NCBI RefSeq assembly: GCF_005844455.1
Contig: NZ_SPGF01000001.1
Location: 1-64,000 of the forward strand
Reading direction: 5' to 3'
Length of the DNA stretch: 64,000 nt
Origin: Streptococcus mitis
GTDB lineage: Bacteria; Bacillota; Bacilli; Lactobacillales; Streptococcaceae
The position numbers and the translations under genes were made by a program. The notes below the pieces were generated by a model. That model did no database searches and was not told the DNA's origin. It saw nothing but the letters and a program-made list of their open reading frames with translations. Position 1 is the first letter of the stretch; the number at the start of each line of letters is the position of its first letter. Of this stretch, positions 1 to 10,604 are shown one piece after another.

Positions 1-76
1 TCGTACATCAGTTAATTGTTTGCTTGCTTCATAATTCATAGAACTATTGTACCATATTTTGTTTCGCAGGAAGTCT
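1..76 (-). mobile_element. IS1381-type IS end (remnant at window edge)
   Basis: Read on the minus strand, this is the left end of the same IS that lies intact at 8092-8949. It has the terminal repeat AGACTTCCTGCGAAAC (76 back to 61), then the transposase start codon at 39 and the first codons (MNYEASK). It differs from the intact copy at roughly 7 of 76 positions, so it is an older or different copy. The rest of the IS lies outside the window. Confidence 0.85.
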
Positions 77-88
77 ATTTGCTACAAT
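59..88 (+). promoter_or_regulatory. possible hybrid promoter formed by the IS1381 end
   Basis: A TACAAT -10 hexamer lies at 83-88. A TTGTTT -35-like hexamer lies at 59-64 inside the IS terminal repeat, giving an 18-nt spacer. This would let the IS end drive the choline-binding protein gene starting at 109. The match is modest and is an inference from sequence only. Confidence 0.35.
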
Positions 89-108
89 CAGTTATGGAGG
101 ATAGGTCT

Positions 109-1116
109 AATGAAAACACTAAAGAAAAAGAATGCAAATCGCATTAGCATTCTTTTTCTTTAGCTCGCTAGCAACAAGTATAGTATTGGCGGATGATGCT
201 GATTCAGAAGGTTGGCAATTTGTCCAAGAAAATGGTAGCACCTACTACAAGAAGGGGGACATCAAAGAAAAGGCTTGGCGAGTGATTGATGGCAAGTACT
301 ATTATTTTGATCATGTATCAGGAGAGATGGTTGTTGGCTGGCAGTATATCCCGTTTCCATCTAAAGGTAGTACAATTGGTCCTTACCCAAATGGTTTAAG
401 ATTAGAATATATGCCAATGCCAAAATGGTATTACTTTGGTCAAGATGGGGTACTACAAGAATTTGTTGGTAAGCAAGTTTTGGAAGCAAAAACTGCTACA
501 AATACCAACAAACACCATGGGGAACAATATGATAGTCCAGCAGAGAAACGAGTCTATTATTTTGAAGATCAGCGTAGCTATCACACTTTAAAAACTGGTT
601 GGATTTATGATGAGGGACACTGGTATTTATTTACAAAAGAGTGGTGGCTTCGATGCTCGTATCGACAGTTTGACGGTTGGGGAGCTAGTGCGTGGCTGGA
701 CCAATGATAACTCAACTTGGTACTATCTAGATCCAACAACTGCTACAATGCAAACTGGTTGGAAACAACTTGGCAACAAGTGGTACTACCTTCGTTCGTC
801 AGGTGCCATGGCGACTGGTTGGTATCAGGAAGGCTCAACTTGGTATTATTTAGACCAGTCAAATGGTGATATGAAAACAGGCTGGCAATACCTTGGCAAC
901 AAGTGGTACTATCTTCGTTCATCAGGATCTATGGCAACTGGTTGGTATAAAGATGGTTCAACTTGGTATTATCTAAATGCAAGTAATGGAGATATGAAGA
1001 CAGGTTGGTTCCAGGTCAATAGCAAATGGTACTATGCTTACAGCTCAGGTGCTTTGGCAGTGAATACGACCGTAGATGGCTACTACGTCAACTATAATGG
1101 CGAATGGGTCCAATAA
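109..1116 (+). pseudogene. choline-binding surface protein, frameshifted (CbpF/CbpJ-like)
   Basis: The product resembles pneumococcal choline-binding proteins of the CbpF/CbpJ/CbpC group, which attach to phosphocholine on teichoic acid. The ATG at 109 follows GGAGGATAGG, but this frame (MKTLKKK...) stops at once near 158. The signal peptide continues in another frame from 132 (ALAFFFF...SIVLA), so one shift lies in the A-rich run at 120-131. A second shift near 620-660 separates the N-terminal module from the choline-binding repeats. Those repeats (GWY.....WYYL...NGDMKTGW, about six) read through to the stop at 1116 and end NYNGEWVQ. With two shifts it is a likely pseudogene. Sequencing error or slippage at the A run are alternatives. 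Which cbp paralogue it is cannot be decided here. Confidence 0.85.
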
Positions 1117-1122
1117 TGAAAG

Positions 1123-1155
1123 AAGCGATTGTGAATGGAAACAATCGCTTTTTTT
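1123..1155 (+). terminator. Rho-independent terminator of the choline-binding protein gene
   Basis: A perfect 10-bp stem (AAGCGATTGT 1123-1132, ACAATCGCTT 1141-1150) is followed directly by a T run, just after the stop codon at 1116. Confidence 0.9.
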
Positions 1156-1208
1156 GTGAAAATATAATAAAATAGATAGGAGAGAATAAATACTTGTAGG
1201 AAAAAATA

Positions 1209-1313
1209 ATACTCTTCGAAAATCAAATTCAAACCACGTCAGCGTCGCCTTACCGTACTCAAGTACAGCCTGCGGCTAGCTTCCTAGTTTGCTTTTTGAT
1301 TTTCATTGAGTAT
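1209..1313. repeat. BOX element (short form)
   Basis: The ends are ATACTCTTCGAAAATC and its counterpart GATTTTCATTGAGTAT. The interior holds the BOX-A core CACGTCAGCGTCGCCTTACC. BOX repeats are dispersed in pneumococcus and its closest relatives. This one lies directly upstream of the mevalonate operon. Confidence 0.9.
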
Positions 1314-1345
1314 GAGACGATCTTTTCGTCTAGTAAAAGGAAAAT

Positions 1346-2224
1346 ATGACAAAAAAAGTTGGTGTCGGTCAGGCACATAGTAAGATAATTTTAATAGGGG
1401 AGCATGCGGTCGTTTACGGTTATCCTGCCATTTCCCTGCCTCTTTTGGAGGTGGAGGTGACTTGTAAGGTAGTTCCTGCAGCGAGTCCTTGGCGTCTCTA
1501 TGAGGAGGATACCTTGTCCATGGCAGTTTATGCTTCGCTGGAGTATTTGGATATCAAAGAAGCCTGCATTCGCTGTGAGATTGACTCGGCTATCCCTGAA
1601 AAACGGGGAATGGGTTCGTCAGCGGCTATCAGCATAGCGGCCATTCGTGCGGTTTTTGACTATTATCAAGCCGAGCTGCCACATGATGTACTAGAAATCT
1701 TGGTCAATAGGGCTGAGATGATTGCCCATATGAATCCTAGTGGTTTGGATGCTAAAACCTGTTTAAGTGACCAACCTATTCGCTTTATCAAGAACGTAGG
1801 ATTTACAGAGCTTGAGATGAATTTATCTGCCTATTTGGTGATTGCTGACACGGGCGTGTATGGTCACACTCGTGAAGCTATCCAGGTGGTTCAGAGCAAG
1901 GACAAGGATGCCCTACCGTTTTTGCATGCCTTGGGGGAATTGACTCAGCAAGCAGAAGATGCGATTTCACGAAAAGATGCTGAAGGATTGGGACAAATCC
2001 TCAGTCAAGCGCATTTACATTTAAAAGAAATTGGTGTTAGTAGTCCTGAGTCAGATTCTTTGGTTGAAACGGCTCTTAGCCACGGTGCTCTGGGTGCCAA
2101 GATGAGTGGTGGTGGGCTAGGAGGCTGTATTATCGCCTTGGCAACCAATTGGACTCAAGCTCAAGAACTAGCAGAAAGATTAGAAGAGAAAGGAGCTGTA
2201 CAGACATGGATCGAGAGCCTGTAA
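1346..2224 (+). CDS. mvaK1: mevalonate kinase
   Basis: This enzyme phosphorylates mevalonate to 5-phosphomevalonate, the first kinase step of the mevalonate route to isopentenyl diphosphate. It is a GHMP-family kinase of 292 aa, the usual size. The ATP-binding glycine/serine loop GMGSSAA is at residues 88-94 and the C-terminal glycine motif (KMSGGGLGGC) near 251-260. The start follows AAAGGA. It is the first gene of a tight operon and overlaps mvaD at its end. The order mvaK1-mvaD-mvaK2-fni is typical of streptococci. Confidence 0.97.
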   Translation: MTKKVGVGQAHSKIILIGEHAVVYGYPAISLPLLEVEVTCKVVPAASPWRLYEEDTLSMAVYASLEYLDIKEACIRCEIDSAIPEKRGMGSSAAISIAAIRAVFDYYQAELPHDVLEILVNRAEMIAHMNPSGLDAKTCLSDQPIRFIKNVGFTELEMNLSAYLVIADTGVYGHTREAIQVVQSKDKDALPFLHALGELTQQAEDAISRKDAEGLGQILSQAHLHLKEIGVSSPESDSLVETALSHGALGAKMSGGGLGGCIIALATNWTQAQELAERLEEKGAVQTWIESL

Positions 2225-3145
2225 CAGTACGTTCTTACGCAAATATTGCTATTATCAAATATTGGGGAAAGAAAAAAGAAAAAGAGATGGTTCCTGCTAC
2301 TAGCAGTATTTCTTTGACTTTGGAAAATATGTACACGGAGACGACTTTGTCATCTCTACCGACGGATGCGACAGCTGATGCCTTTTATATCAATGGTCAG
2401 CTACAAAATGAGGCGGAGCATGCCAAGATGAGTAAGATTATTGACCGCTACCGTCCAGCTGGGGAAGGTTTTGTCCGTATCTATACCCACAACAACATGC
2501 CTACCGCAGCGGGCTTGTCCTCAAGTTCTAGTGGTTTGTCCGCCCTGGTCAAGGCTTGTAATGCTTATTTCAAGCTTGGATTGGATAGAAGTCAGTTAGC
2601 TCAGGAAGCGAAGTTTGCCTCAGGATCTTCTTCTCGGAGTTTTTATGGACCGCTAGGTGCCTGGGACAAGGATAGTGGGGAAATTTACCCTGTAGAGACA
2701 GACTTGAAGCTAGCTATGGTTATGTTGGTGCTAGAGGACAAGAAAAAACCAATTTCTAGCCGTGATGGGATGAAACTCTGTGTGGAAACCTCGACGACTT
2801 TTGACGACTGGGTGCGCCAGTCTGAGAAGGATTATCAAGATATGCTTGTTTATCTCAAAGAGAATGATTTTGCAAAGGTTGGGGAACTAACGGAGAAAAA
2901 TGCCCTAGCCATGCACGCTACGACAAAAACTGCTAGTCCAGCCTTTTCTTATCTAACGGATGCGACTTATGAAGCGATGGACTTTGTCCGCCAGCTTCGT
3001 GAGCAAGGGGAAGCCTGCTACTTTACCATGGATGCCGGTCCCAATGTCAAAGTCCTCTGTCAGGAGAAAGACTTGGAGCATTTATCAGAAATGTTCGGTC
3101 AACGTTACCGCTTGATTGTGTCAAAAACAAAGGATTTGAGCCAAG

Positions 3146-3159
<14 letters not shown>
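2206..3159 (+). CDS. mvaD: diphosphomevalonate decarboxylase
   Basis: It converts 5-diphosphomevalonate to isopentenyl diphosphate with ATP hydrolysis. I chose the ATG at 2206 (MDREPVTVRSYANIAI...) because family members start just before SYANIAIIKYWGK. The longer frame from 2149 would run far into mvaK1. The protein is 317 aa, a GHMP fold with the phosphate-binding loop NNMPTAAGLSSSSSG at 96-110 and the conserved DAGPNVKV near the C-terminus. It overlaps mvaK1 by 19 nt and mvaK2 by 14 nt, suggesting translational coupling. Confidence 0.97.
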
Positions 3160-5161
<2,002 letters not shown>

Positions 5162-5223
5162 CCATCTTCAGACCGAGGTGACTTTTTTGAATTGTGATAA
5201 AATAGAAGGGAGAGGATCAACCT

Positions 5224-5922
5224 ATGAGAAAATTTAAAATCTTTTTATTTATCGAAGCCTGTCTTTTGACGGGAGCTCTGATTTTGATGGTTTCAGAGCA
5301 TTTTTCACGTTTTCTGTTGATTCTATTCCTCTTTTTACTTTTGATTCGCTATTACACTGGAAAAGAGGGCAATAACCTTCTGTTAGTGGTGGCAACCATT
5401 CTCTTCTTTTTCATTGTCGTGCTCAACCCTTTTGTGATTTTAGCTATTTTTGTTGCTGTCATATACAGCCTCTTTCTTCTTTATCCGATGATGAACCAGG
5501 AAAAGGAGCAGACCAATTTGGTGTTTGAAGAGGTGATGACGGTTAAGAAGGAGAAAAATCGTTGGTTTGGGAATCTCCATCATTTTTCAAGTTACCAGAC
5601 TTGCCAGTTTGATGATATCAATCTTTTTCGTCTTATGGGTAAAGACACCATTCATCTGGAGAGGGTGATTTTAACCAATCATGACAATGTCATTATCCTC
5701 AGAAAGATGGTAGGAACGACCAAAATCATTGTGCCTGTTGATGTGGAAGTTAGTCTCAGTGTTAACTGTCTCTATGGGGATTTGACTTTTTTCAATCAGC
5801 CCAAGCGTGCTCTCCGCAATGAACACTATCATCAGGAAACAAGAGACTATCTTAAAAGTAACAAGAGCGTCAAGATTCTCTTGACCACTATGATTGGCGA
5901 TGTTGAGGTGGTCAGAGGATGA
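5224..5922 (+). CDS. liaF: LiaF/VraT-like membrane protein
   Basis: A 232-aa protein with hydrophobic helices in the first 90 residues and a soluble C-terminal half like the cell-wall-active antibiotic response domain of LiaF. LiaF-type proteins hold the partner kinase in check and sense envelope stress. It is the first gene of a three-gene operon and overlaps the kinase gene by 4 nt (ATGA). In pneumococcus the downstream pair is TCS03 (HK03/RR03). The role comes from family and context, not from residues visible here. Confidence 0.85.
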   Translation: MRKFKIFLFIEACLLTGALILMVSEHFSRFLLILFLFLLLIRYYTGKEGNNLLLVVATILFFFIVVLNPFVILAIFVAVIYSLFLLYPMMNQEKEQTNLVFEEVMTVKKEKNRWFGNLHHFSSYQTCQFDDINLFRLMGKDTIHLERVILTNHDNVIILRKMVGTTKIIVPVDVEVSLSVNCLYGDLTFFNQPKRALRNEHYHQETRDYLKSNKSVKILLTTMIGDVEVVRG

Positions 5923-6914
5923 AAAAACAAGCTTATGTAATCATTGCCCTCACCTCTTTCCTGTTTGTCTTATTTCTGTCCCACAGCTTATTGGAAATTC
6001 TTGATTTTGACTGGTCTATTTTCCTGAATGATGTCGAAAAAACAGAAAAATTTGTCTTTTTGTTGTTGGTATTCAGTATGTCCATGACCTGTCTCTTAGC
6101 CCTGTTGTGGCGAGGTGTGGAAGAGCTTTCTCTAAGAAAAATGCAGGCCAATCTCAAGCGTTTGTTGGCAGGGCAAGAAGTGGTTCAGGTTGCAGATCCA
6201 GATTTGGATGCCAGTTTCAAGTCCTTGTCAGGCAAACTTAACCTTTTGACAGAAGCACTTCAAAAGGCTGAAAATCAAAGTCTTGCCCAGGAAGAGGAAA
6301 TCATCGAGAAGGAACGAAAGCGGATTGCTCGAGATTTGCATGATACCGTCAGTCAGGAATTGTTTGCGGCCCACATGATTTTGTCAGGTGTCAGTCAGCA
6401 GGCTTTGAAACTGGATAGAGAAAAGATGCAGACCCAGTTGCAGAGTGTTACAGCCATTTTAGAAACAGCTCAGAAGGACTTGAGAGTCTTGCTCCTGCAC
6501 TTGCGACCAGTTGAGCTGGAAGAGAAGAGTCTAGTTGAGGGGATTCAAATCCTCTTAAAAGAGCTAGAGGACAAGAGTGATCTCAAGGTTAGTCTTAAGC
6601 AAAATGTGACGAAATTGCCCAAGAAGATTGAGGAGCATATTTTCCGCATTTTGCAGGAGTTGATTAGCAATACCCTCCGCCATGCCCAGGCATCTTGCCT
6701 AGATGTCTATCTCTATCAGACGGATCTTGAATTGCAGCTGAAGGTGGTGGACAATGGGATTGGTTTCCAGTTAGGGAGTTTAGACGACTTGAGTTATGGA
6801 CTCCGCAATATCAAGGAGCGGGTTGAAGATATGGCAGGAAGGGTTCAGTTATTGACAGCTCCTAAGCAAGGGCTGGCAGTTGATATCCGTATTCCCTTGC
6901 TCGATAAGGAATGA
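5919..6914 (+). CDS. liaS: sensor histidine kinase of the LiaS/VraS type (TCS03)
   Basis: A 331-aa membrane kinase. Two transmembrane helices (about 8-25 and 45-65) frame a very short extracellular loop, as in intramembrane-sensing NarL-type kinases. The HisKA_3 box ERKRIARDLHDTVSQEL places the phospho-accepting His at 141. The ATPase domain has the N box ELISNTLRHA (near 248), DNGIGF and GLRNIKERV. It phosphorylates the adjacent response regulator, and the family responds to cell-wall-active agents. Confidence 0.93.
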   Translation: MKKQAYVIIALTSFLFVLFLSHSLLEILDFDWSIFLNDVEKTEKFVFLLLVFSMSMTCLLALLWRGVEELSLRKMQANLKRLLAGQEVVQVADPDLDASFKSLSGKLNLLTEALQKAENQSLAQEEEIIEKERKRIARDLHDTVSQELFAAHMILSGVSQQALKLDREKMQTQLQSVTAILETAQKDLRVLLLHLRPVELEEKSLVEGIQILLKELEDKSDLKVSLKQNVTKLPKKIEEHIFRILQELISNTLRHAQASCLDVYLYQTDLELQLKVVDNGIGFQLGSLDDLSYGLRNIKERVEDMAGRVQLLTAPKQGLAVDIRIPLLDKE

Positions 6915-6927
6915 TAAAGGAGTAAAG

Positions 6928-7560
6928 ATGAGAATTTTACTGGTAGATGACCATGAAATGGTCCGATTGGGCTTGAAAAGCTACTTTGACCTCCAAGACG
7001 ATGTAGAAGTTGTGGGCGAGGCGGCAAACGGGTCTCAAGGCATTGACTTGGCCTTGGAATTGCGTCCAGATGTCATTGTCATGGATATTGTCATGCCTGA
7101 GATGAATGGAATTGATGCGACCTTAGCCATCCTCAAAGAATGGCCTGAAGCCAAGATTTTGATTGTTACCTCTTACTTGGACAATGAAAAAATTATGCCT
7201 GTTTTGAATGCTGGTGCCAAAGGCTATATGCTCAAAACTTCTAGTGCAGATGAACTGCTCCACGCTGTCCGTAAGGTGGCTGCTGGGGAGCTTGCCATTG
7301 AGCAAGAGGTTAGCAAGAAGGTCGAATACCACCGCAATCATATGGAGCTTCATGAGGAGCTGACTGCGCGTGAGCGAGACGTTCTCCAACTGATTGCTAA
7401 GGGTTACGAAAATCAGCGCATCGCAGATGAGCTTTTTATCTCTCTCAAGACGGTCAAGACTCACGTGTCCAATATCCTAGCCAAACTTGAGGTCAGCGAT
7501 CGCACCCAGGTAGCGGTCTATGCCTTTCAGCACCATTTGGTGGGGCATGAGGAGTTTTAG
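6928..7560 (+). CDS. liaR: LuxR/NarL-type response regulator of the LiaR/VraR type (TCS03)
   Basis: A 210-aa two-domain regulator. The receiver has acidic pocket residues D7-D8 and phospho-acceptor Asp53 (VIVMDIVMPEMNG). A LuxR-type helix-turn-helix follows (LTARERDVLQLIAKG ... LKTVKTHVSNIL). The ATG at 6928 follows AAAGGAG; the upstream in-frame ATG at 6880 lies inside the kinase gene. Its stop codon abuts the next gene's start at 7561, so the AlkD-like gene was probably part of the operon. Confidence 0.95.
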   Translation: MRILLVDDHEMVRLGLKSYFDLQDDVEVVGEAANGSQGIDLALELRPDVIVMDIVMPEMNGIDATLAILKEWPEAKILIVTSYLDNEKIMPVLNAGAKGYMLKTSSADELLHAVRKVAAGELAIEQEVSKKVEYHRNHMELHEELTARERDVLQLIAKGYENQRIADELFISLKTVKTHVSNILAKLEVSDRTQVAVYAFQHHLVGHEEF

Positions 7561-8091
7561 ATGAGTTTAACTGATTTACTTGAGGAGCTAGAAGCAGCAA
7601 AAGATTCTAAAAAAGCAGGGCCCATGGAGGCCTATATGCGCCATCAATTTTCCTTTCTAGGCGTTGCGACGCCAGAAAGAAATAAACTCTATAAAAAATA
7701 CTTTCCAGAAGCGAAAAAAACAAAGATTATCGATTGGGATTTTGTAGATACTTGCTGGAAAAAAGAGTCTAGAGAATACCAGTATGTGGCTGCCAATTAT
7801 TTGAAAGCAATGCAGTCTTATCTAAAGGACAGCGATTTGCCTAAGCTAGAGCAGTTGGTTGTTACCAAGTCTTGGTGGGATACGGTGGATATCCTAGATC
7901 GCGTAGTAGGGAGTTTGGTGTATGACAAGCCGGAACTGGAAAAAATAATCCTCCAATGGAGCTTGTCAGACAATATCTGGCTGAGACGAGTCGCTATTGA
8001 CCACCAGTTGTTAAGAAAAGCGAAGACCAATGTCCAACTGATGGAAAAGATCCTGCAAAATAATCTGGACCAGACAGAATTTTTTATTAAT
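7561..8091 (+). pseudogene. AlkD-like DNA alkylation repair protein, 5' part (split by IS1381)
   Basis: The first 177 codons match the AlkD-like HEAT-repeat DNA glycosylase family (SWWDTVDILDRVVGSLV, WLRRVAIDHQL). The frame is cut exactly at the codon before the IS terminal repeat (...TEFFIN). The remaining codons resume in frame at 8950 (DKAIGWALRDYSKTNPEW). Without the IS the gene would encode about 222 aa, the family's usual size. The gene begins right after the response regulator stop codon. Confidence 0.93.
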
Positions 8092-8128
8092 AGACTTCCT
8101 GCGAAACAAAATATGATACAATAAAACT

Positions 8129-8512
8129 ATGAATTATGAAGCAAGTAAACCATTAACTGATGCACGCTTTAAGCGCCTTGTTGGTGTTCAGCGCACTACT
8201 TTTGAAGAGATGTTAGCTGTGTTAAAAACAGCTTATCAACATAAACACGCAAAAGGTGGACGAACTCCCAAGTTAAGCTTAGAAGATCTCCTCATGGCTA
8301 CTCTTCAATACATGCGAGAATACCGCACTTATGAACAAATTGCGGCTGATTTTGGCATTCACGAAAGCAACTTAATCCGTCGGAGTCAATGGGTTGAAGC
8401 AACTCTTATTCAAAGTGGTTTTACGATTTCAAAAACTCATCTTAGTGCTGAGGATACGGTGATTGTGGATGCAACAGAGGTAAAAATCAATCGTCCTAAA
8501 AAAATCAACTAG
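8129..8512 (+). CDS. IS1381 transposase, ORF A
   Basis: 127 aa with an N-terminal helix-turn-helix region (EQIAADFGIHESNLIRR) and the first catalytic aspartate motif (VIVDATEVKI). It ends shortly after an A7 run (8498-8504, A AAA AAA in the zero frame). A -1 slip there joins it to ORF B, as in other IS5-group elements with two frames. Alone it would be an inactive N-terminal fragment. Confidence 0.9.
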   Translation: MNYEASKPLTDARFKRLVGVQRTTFEEMLAVLKTAYQHKHAKGGRTPKLSLEDLLMATLQYMREYRTYEQIAADFGIHESNLIRRSQWVEATLIQSGFTISKTHLSAEDTVIVDATEVKINRPKKIN

Positions 8513-8934
8513 CCAATTATTCTGGTAAAAAGAAATATCATGCTATGAAGGCTCAGGCGATTGTCACAAGTCAAGGGAGAATTGTTTCTTTGGATATTGC
8601 AGTGAACTATTGCCACGATATGAAGTTGTTCAAAATGAGTCGCAGAAACATCGGACAAGCTGGTAAAATCTTGGCAGACAGTGGTTATCAAGGGATCATG
8701 AAGATGTATTCACAAGCGCAAACTCCGAGGAAATCAAGCAAACTGAAGCCACTAACTCTTGAAGATAAAGCCTATAACCATGCGCTATCCAAAGAGAGAA
8801 TCAAGGTTGAGAATATTTTTGCCAAAGTAAAAACGTTTAAAATATTTTTAACAACCTATCGAAATCGACGCAAACGGTTTGGATTACGAATGAATTTGAT
8901 TGCTGGCATTATCAACCGTGAGCTAGGATTTTAG
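8505..8934 (+). CDS. IS1381 transposase, ORF B (reached by -1 frameshift)
   Basis: The frame is open from the A7 run and contains an internal ATG at 8545. It supplies the rest of the DDE domain (ILADSGYQGI with the second Asp; SKERIKVENIFAKVK with the Glu). No convincing ribosome binding site precedes 8545, so expression as an ORFAB fusion is more likely than independent translation. Confidence 0.85.
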
Positions 8935-8949
8935 TTTCGCAGGAAGTCT

Positions 8950-9087
8950 GATAAAGCCATCGGCTGGGCTCTAAGAGACTACTCTAAAACCAATCCCGAA
9001 TGGGTAGCACGTTTTATTGAAAAAAATAAGAAAAGAATGGCGGATCTTAGTATTAAAGAAGCGAGCAAGTACCTCTCCCATCATTGA
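8950..9087 (+). pseudogene. AlkD-like DNA alkylation repair protein, 3' part
   Basis: The last 45 codons and stop of the gene starting at 7561, in the same frame across the IS: DKAIGWALRDYSKTNPEWV, ending in KYLSHH. This is a conserved C-terminal block of the family. It has no start codon or ribosome binding site of its own. Confidence 0.9.
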
Positions 9088-9103
9088 AAAGCGCAGTCAT
9101 TAC

Positions 9104-9133
9104 TTGAAAAAAGTCGCCTGTTTATGCTATAAT
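9104..9133 (+). promoter_or_regulatory. promoter of tig
   Basis: TTGAAA (9104-9109), an 18-nt spacer, then an extended -10 TGCTATAAT (hexamer 9128-9133), 36 nt before the trigger factor start. Confidence 0.8.
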
Positions 9134-9168
9134 GGACTGTATTAAAAATTTTAAGGAGAAATGACAGA

Positions 9169-10452
9169 ATGTCTGTATCATTTGAAAACAAAGAAACAAA
9201 CCGTGGTGTCTTGACTTTCACTATCTCTCAAGACCAAATCAAACCAGAATTGGACCGTGTATTTAACTCAGTAAAGAAAACTCTTAACGTTCCTGGTTTC
9301 CGTAAAGGTCACCTTCCACGCCCTATCTTCGACCAAAAATTTGGTGAAGAAGCTCTTTATCAAGATGCAATGAACGCACTTTTGCCAAACGCTTATGAAG
9401 CTGCAGTAAAAGAAGCTGGGCTTGAAGTCGTTGCACAACCAAAAATCGATGTGACTTCAATGGAAAAAGGTCAAAACTGGGTTATCACTGCCGAAGTCGT
9501 GACAAAACCTGAAGTAAAATTGGGTGACTATAAAAACCTTGAAGTATCAGTTGATGTAGAAAAAGAAGTAACTGACGCTGACGTCGAAGAGCGTATCGAA
9601 CGTGAACGCAACAACTTGGCTGAATTGGTTATCAAGGAAGCTGCTGCTGAAAACGGCGACACTGTTGTCATTGACTTCGTTGGTTCTATTGATGGTGTTG
9701 AATTTGACGGTGGAAAAGGTGAAAACTTCTCACTTGGACTTGGTTCAGGTCAATTCATCCCTGGTTTCGAAGACCAATTGGTAGGTCACTCAGCTGGTGA
9801 AACTGTTGACGTTATCGTAACATTCCCAGAAGACTACCAAGCAGAAGACCTTGCAGGTAAAGAAGCTAAATTCGTAACAACTATCCACGAAGTAAAAGCT
9901 AAAGAAGTTCCAGCTCTTGACGATGAACTTGCAAAAGACATCGACGAAGAAGTGGAAACACTTGCTGAATTGAAAGAAAAATACCGCAAGGAATTGGCTG
10001 CTGCTAAAGAAGAAGCTTACAAAGATGCCGTTGAAGGTGCAGCAATCGATAAAGCTGTAGAAAACGCTGAAATCGTAGAACTTCCAGAAGAAATGATTCA
10101 CGAAGAAGTTCACCGTTCAGTTAATGAATTCCTTGGAAACTTGCAACGTCAAGGTATCAATCCTGACATGTACTTCCAAATCACTGGAACTACTCAAGAA
10201 GACCTTCACAAACAATACGAAGCAGAGGCTGAGTCACGTACCAAGACTAACCTTGTTATCGAAGCAGTTGCTAAAGCTGAAGGATTTGACGCTTCAGAAG
10301 AAGAAATCCAAAAAGAAATCGAGCAATTGGCAACAGACTACAACATGGAAGTTGCTCAAGTACAAAGCTTGCTTTCAGCTGATATGTTGAAACACGATAT
10401 CACAATCAAAAAAGCTGTTGAATTGATTACAAGCACAGCAACAGTTAAATAA
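9169..10452 (+). CDS. tig: trigger factor (ribosome-associated chaperone, peptidyl-prolyl isomerase)
   Basis: It binds nascent chains at the ribosome exit tunnel. The 427-aa protein has the ribosome-docking signature GFRKGHLP (43-50), an FKBP-type domain (about 150-245, with [16 protein letters not shown] and [12 protein letters not shown]) and a helical C-terminal chaperone domain. The ribosome site AAGGAG precedes the ATG. Codon use is strongly biased, as expected for a highly expressed gene. It is monocistronic, with its own promoter and a downstream terminator. Confidence 0.98.
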   Translation: MSVSFENKETNRGVLTFTISQDQIKPELDRVFNSVKKTLNVPGFRKGHLPRPIFDQKFGEEALYQDAMNALLPNAYEAAVKEAGLEVVAQPKIDVTSMEKGQNWVITAEVVTKPEVKLGDYKNLEVSVDVEKEVTDADVEERIERERNNLAELVIKEAAAENGDTVVIDFVGSIDGVEFDGGKGENFSLGLGSGQFIPGFEDQLVGHSAGETVDVIVTFPEDYQAEDLAGKEAKFVTTIHEVKAKEVPALDDELAKDIDEEVETLAELKEKYRKELAAAKEEAYKDAVEGAAIDKAVENAEIVELPEEMIHEEVHRSVNEFLGNLQRQGINPDMYFQITGTTQEDLHKQYEAEAESRTKTNLVIEAVAKAEGFDASEEEIQKEIEQLATDYNMEVAQVQSLLSADMLKHDITIKKAVELITSTATVK

Positions 10453-10455
10453 TCT

Positions 10456-10560
10456 TATACTCTTCGAAAATCAAATTCAAACCACGTCAGCGTCGCCTTA
10501 CCGTACTCAAGTACAGCTTGCGGCTATCTTCCTAGTTTGCTCTTTGATTTTCATTGAGAT
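10456..10560. repeat. BOX element (short form)
   Basis: Same ends and core as the element at 1209-1313 (TATACTCTTCGAAAATC ... GATTTTCATTGAG), lying between the convergent genes tig and recD2. Confidence 0.9.
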
Positions 10561-10569
10561 TAATAAACA

Positions 10570-10598
10570 AAAAGCCCACCTGAATTGGTGGGTTTTCT
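10570..10598. terminator. bidirectional terminator between tig and recD2
   Basis: The stem CCCACC (10575-10580) / GGTGGG has A-rich sequence before it and TTTTC after it, so it can serve both convergent genes. Confidence 0.8.
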
Positions 10599-10604
10599 TG
10601 TGCA

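Larger units (their letters stand above)
8092..8949 (+). mobile_element. IS1381 (IS5 family), complete copy
   Basis: An 858-bp element bounded by perfect inverted repeats AGACTTCCTGCGAAAC (8092-8107) and GTTTCGCAGGAAGTCT (8934-8949). It carries two transposase reading frames joined by a probable -1 frameshift. It splits the AlkD-like gene in the same orientation. Flanks are AAT on the left and GAT on the right, so no perfect target duplication is visible. It is related to the remnant at 1-76. Confidence 0.95.

Noticed and set aside
607-1116. Reading frame starting MMRDTGIYLQ as an independent choline-binding protein
   Set aside because: It is the 3' part of the frameshifted gene starting at 109. 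It lacks a signal peptide and ribosome binding site, and its first codons overlap the upstream frame.
8089-8954. Exact target duplication around IS1381
   Set aside because: Flanks AAT and GAT differ at one base, so no perfect duplication can be claimed.
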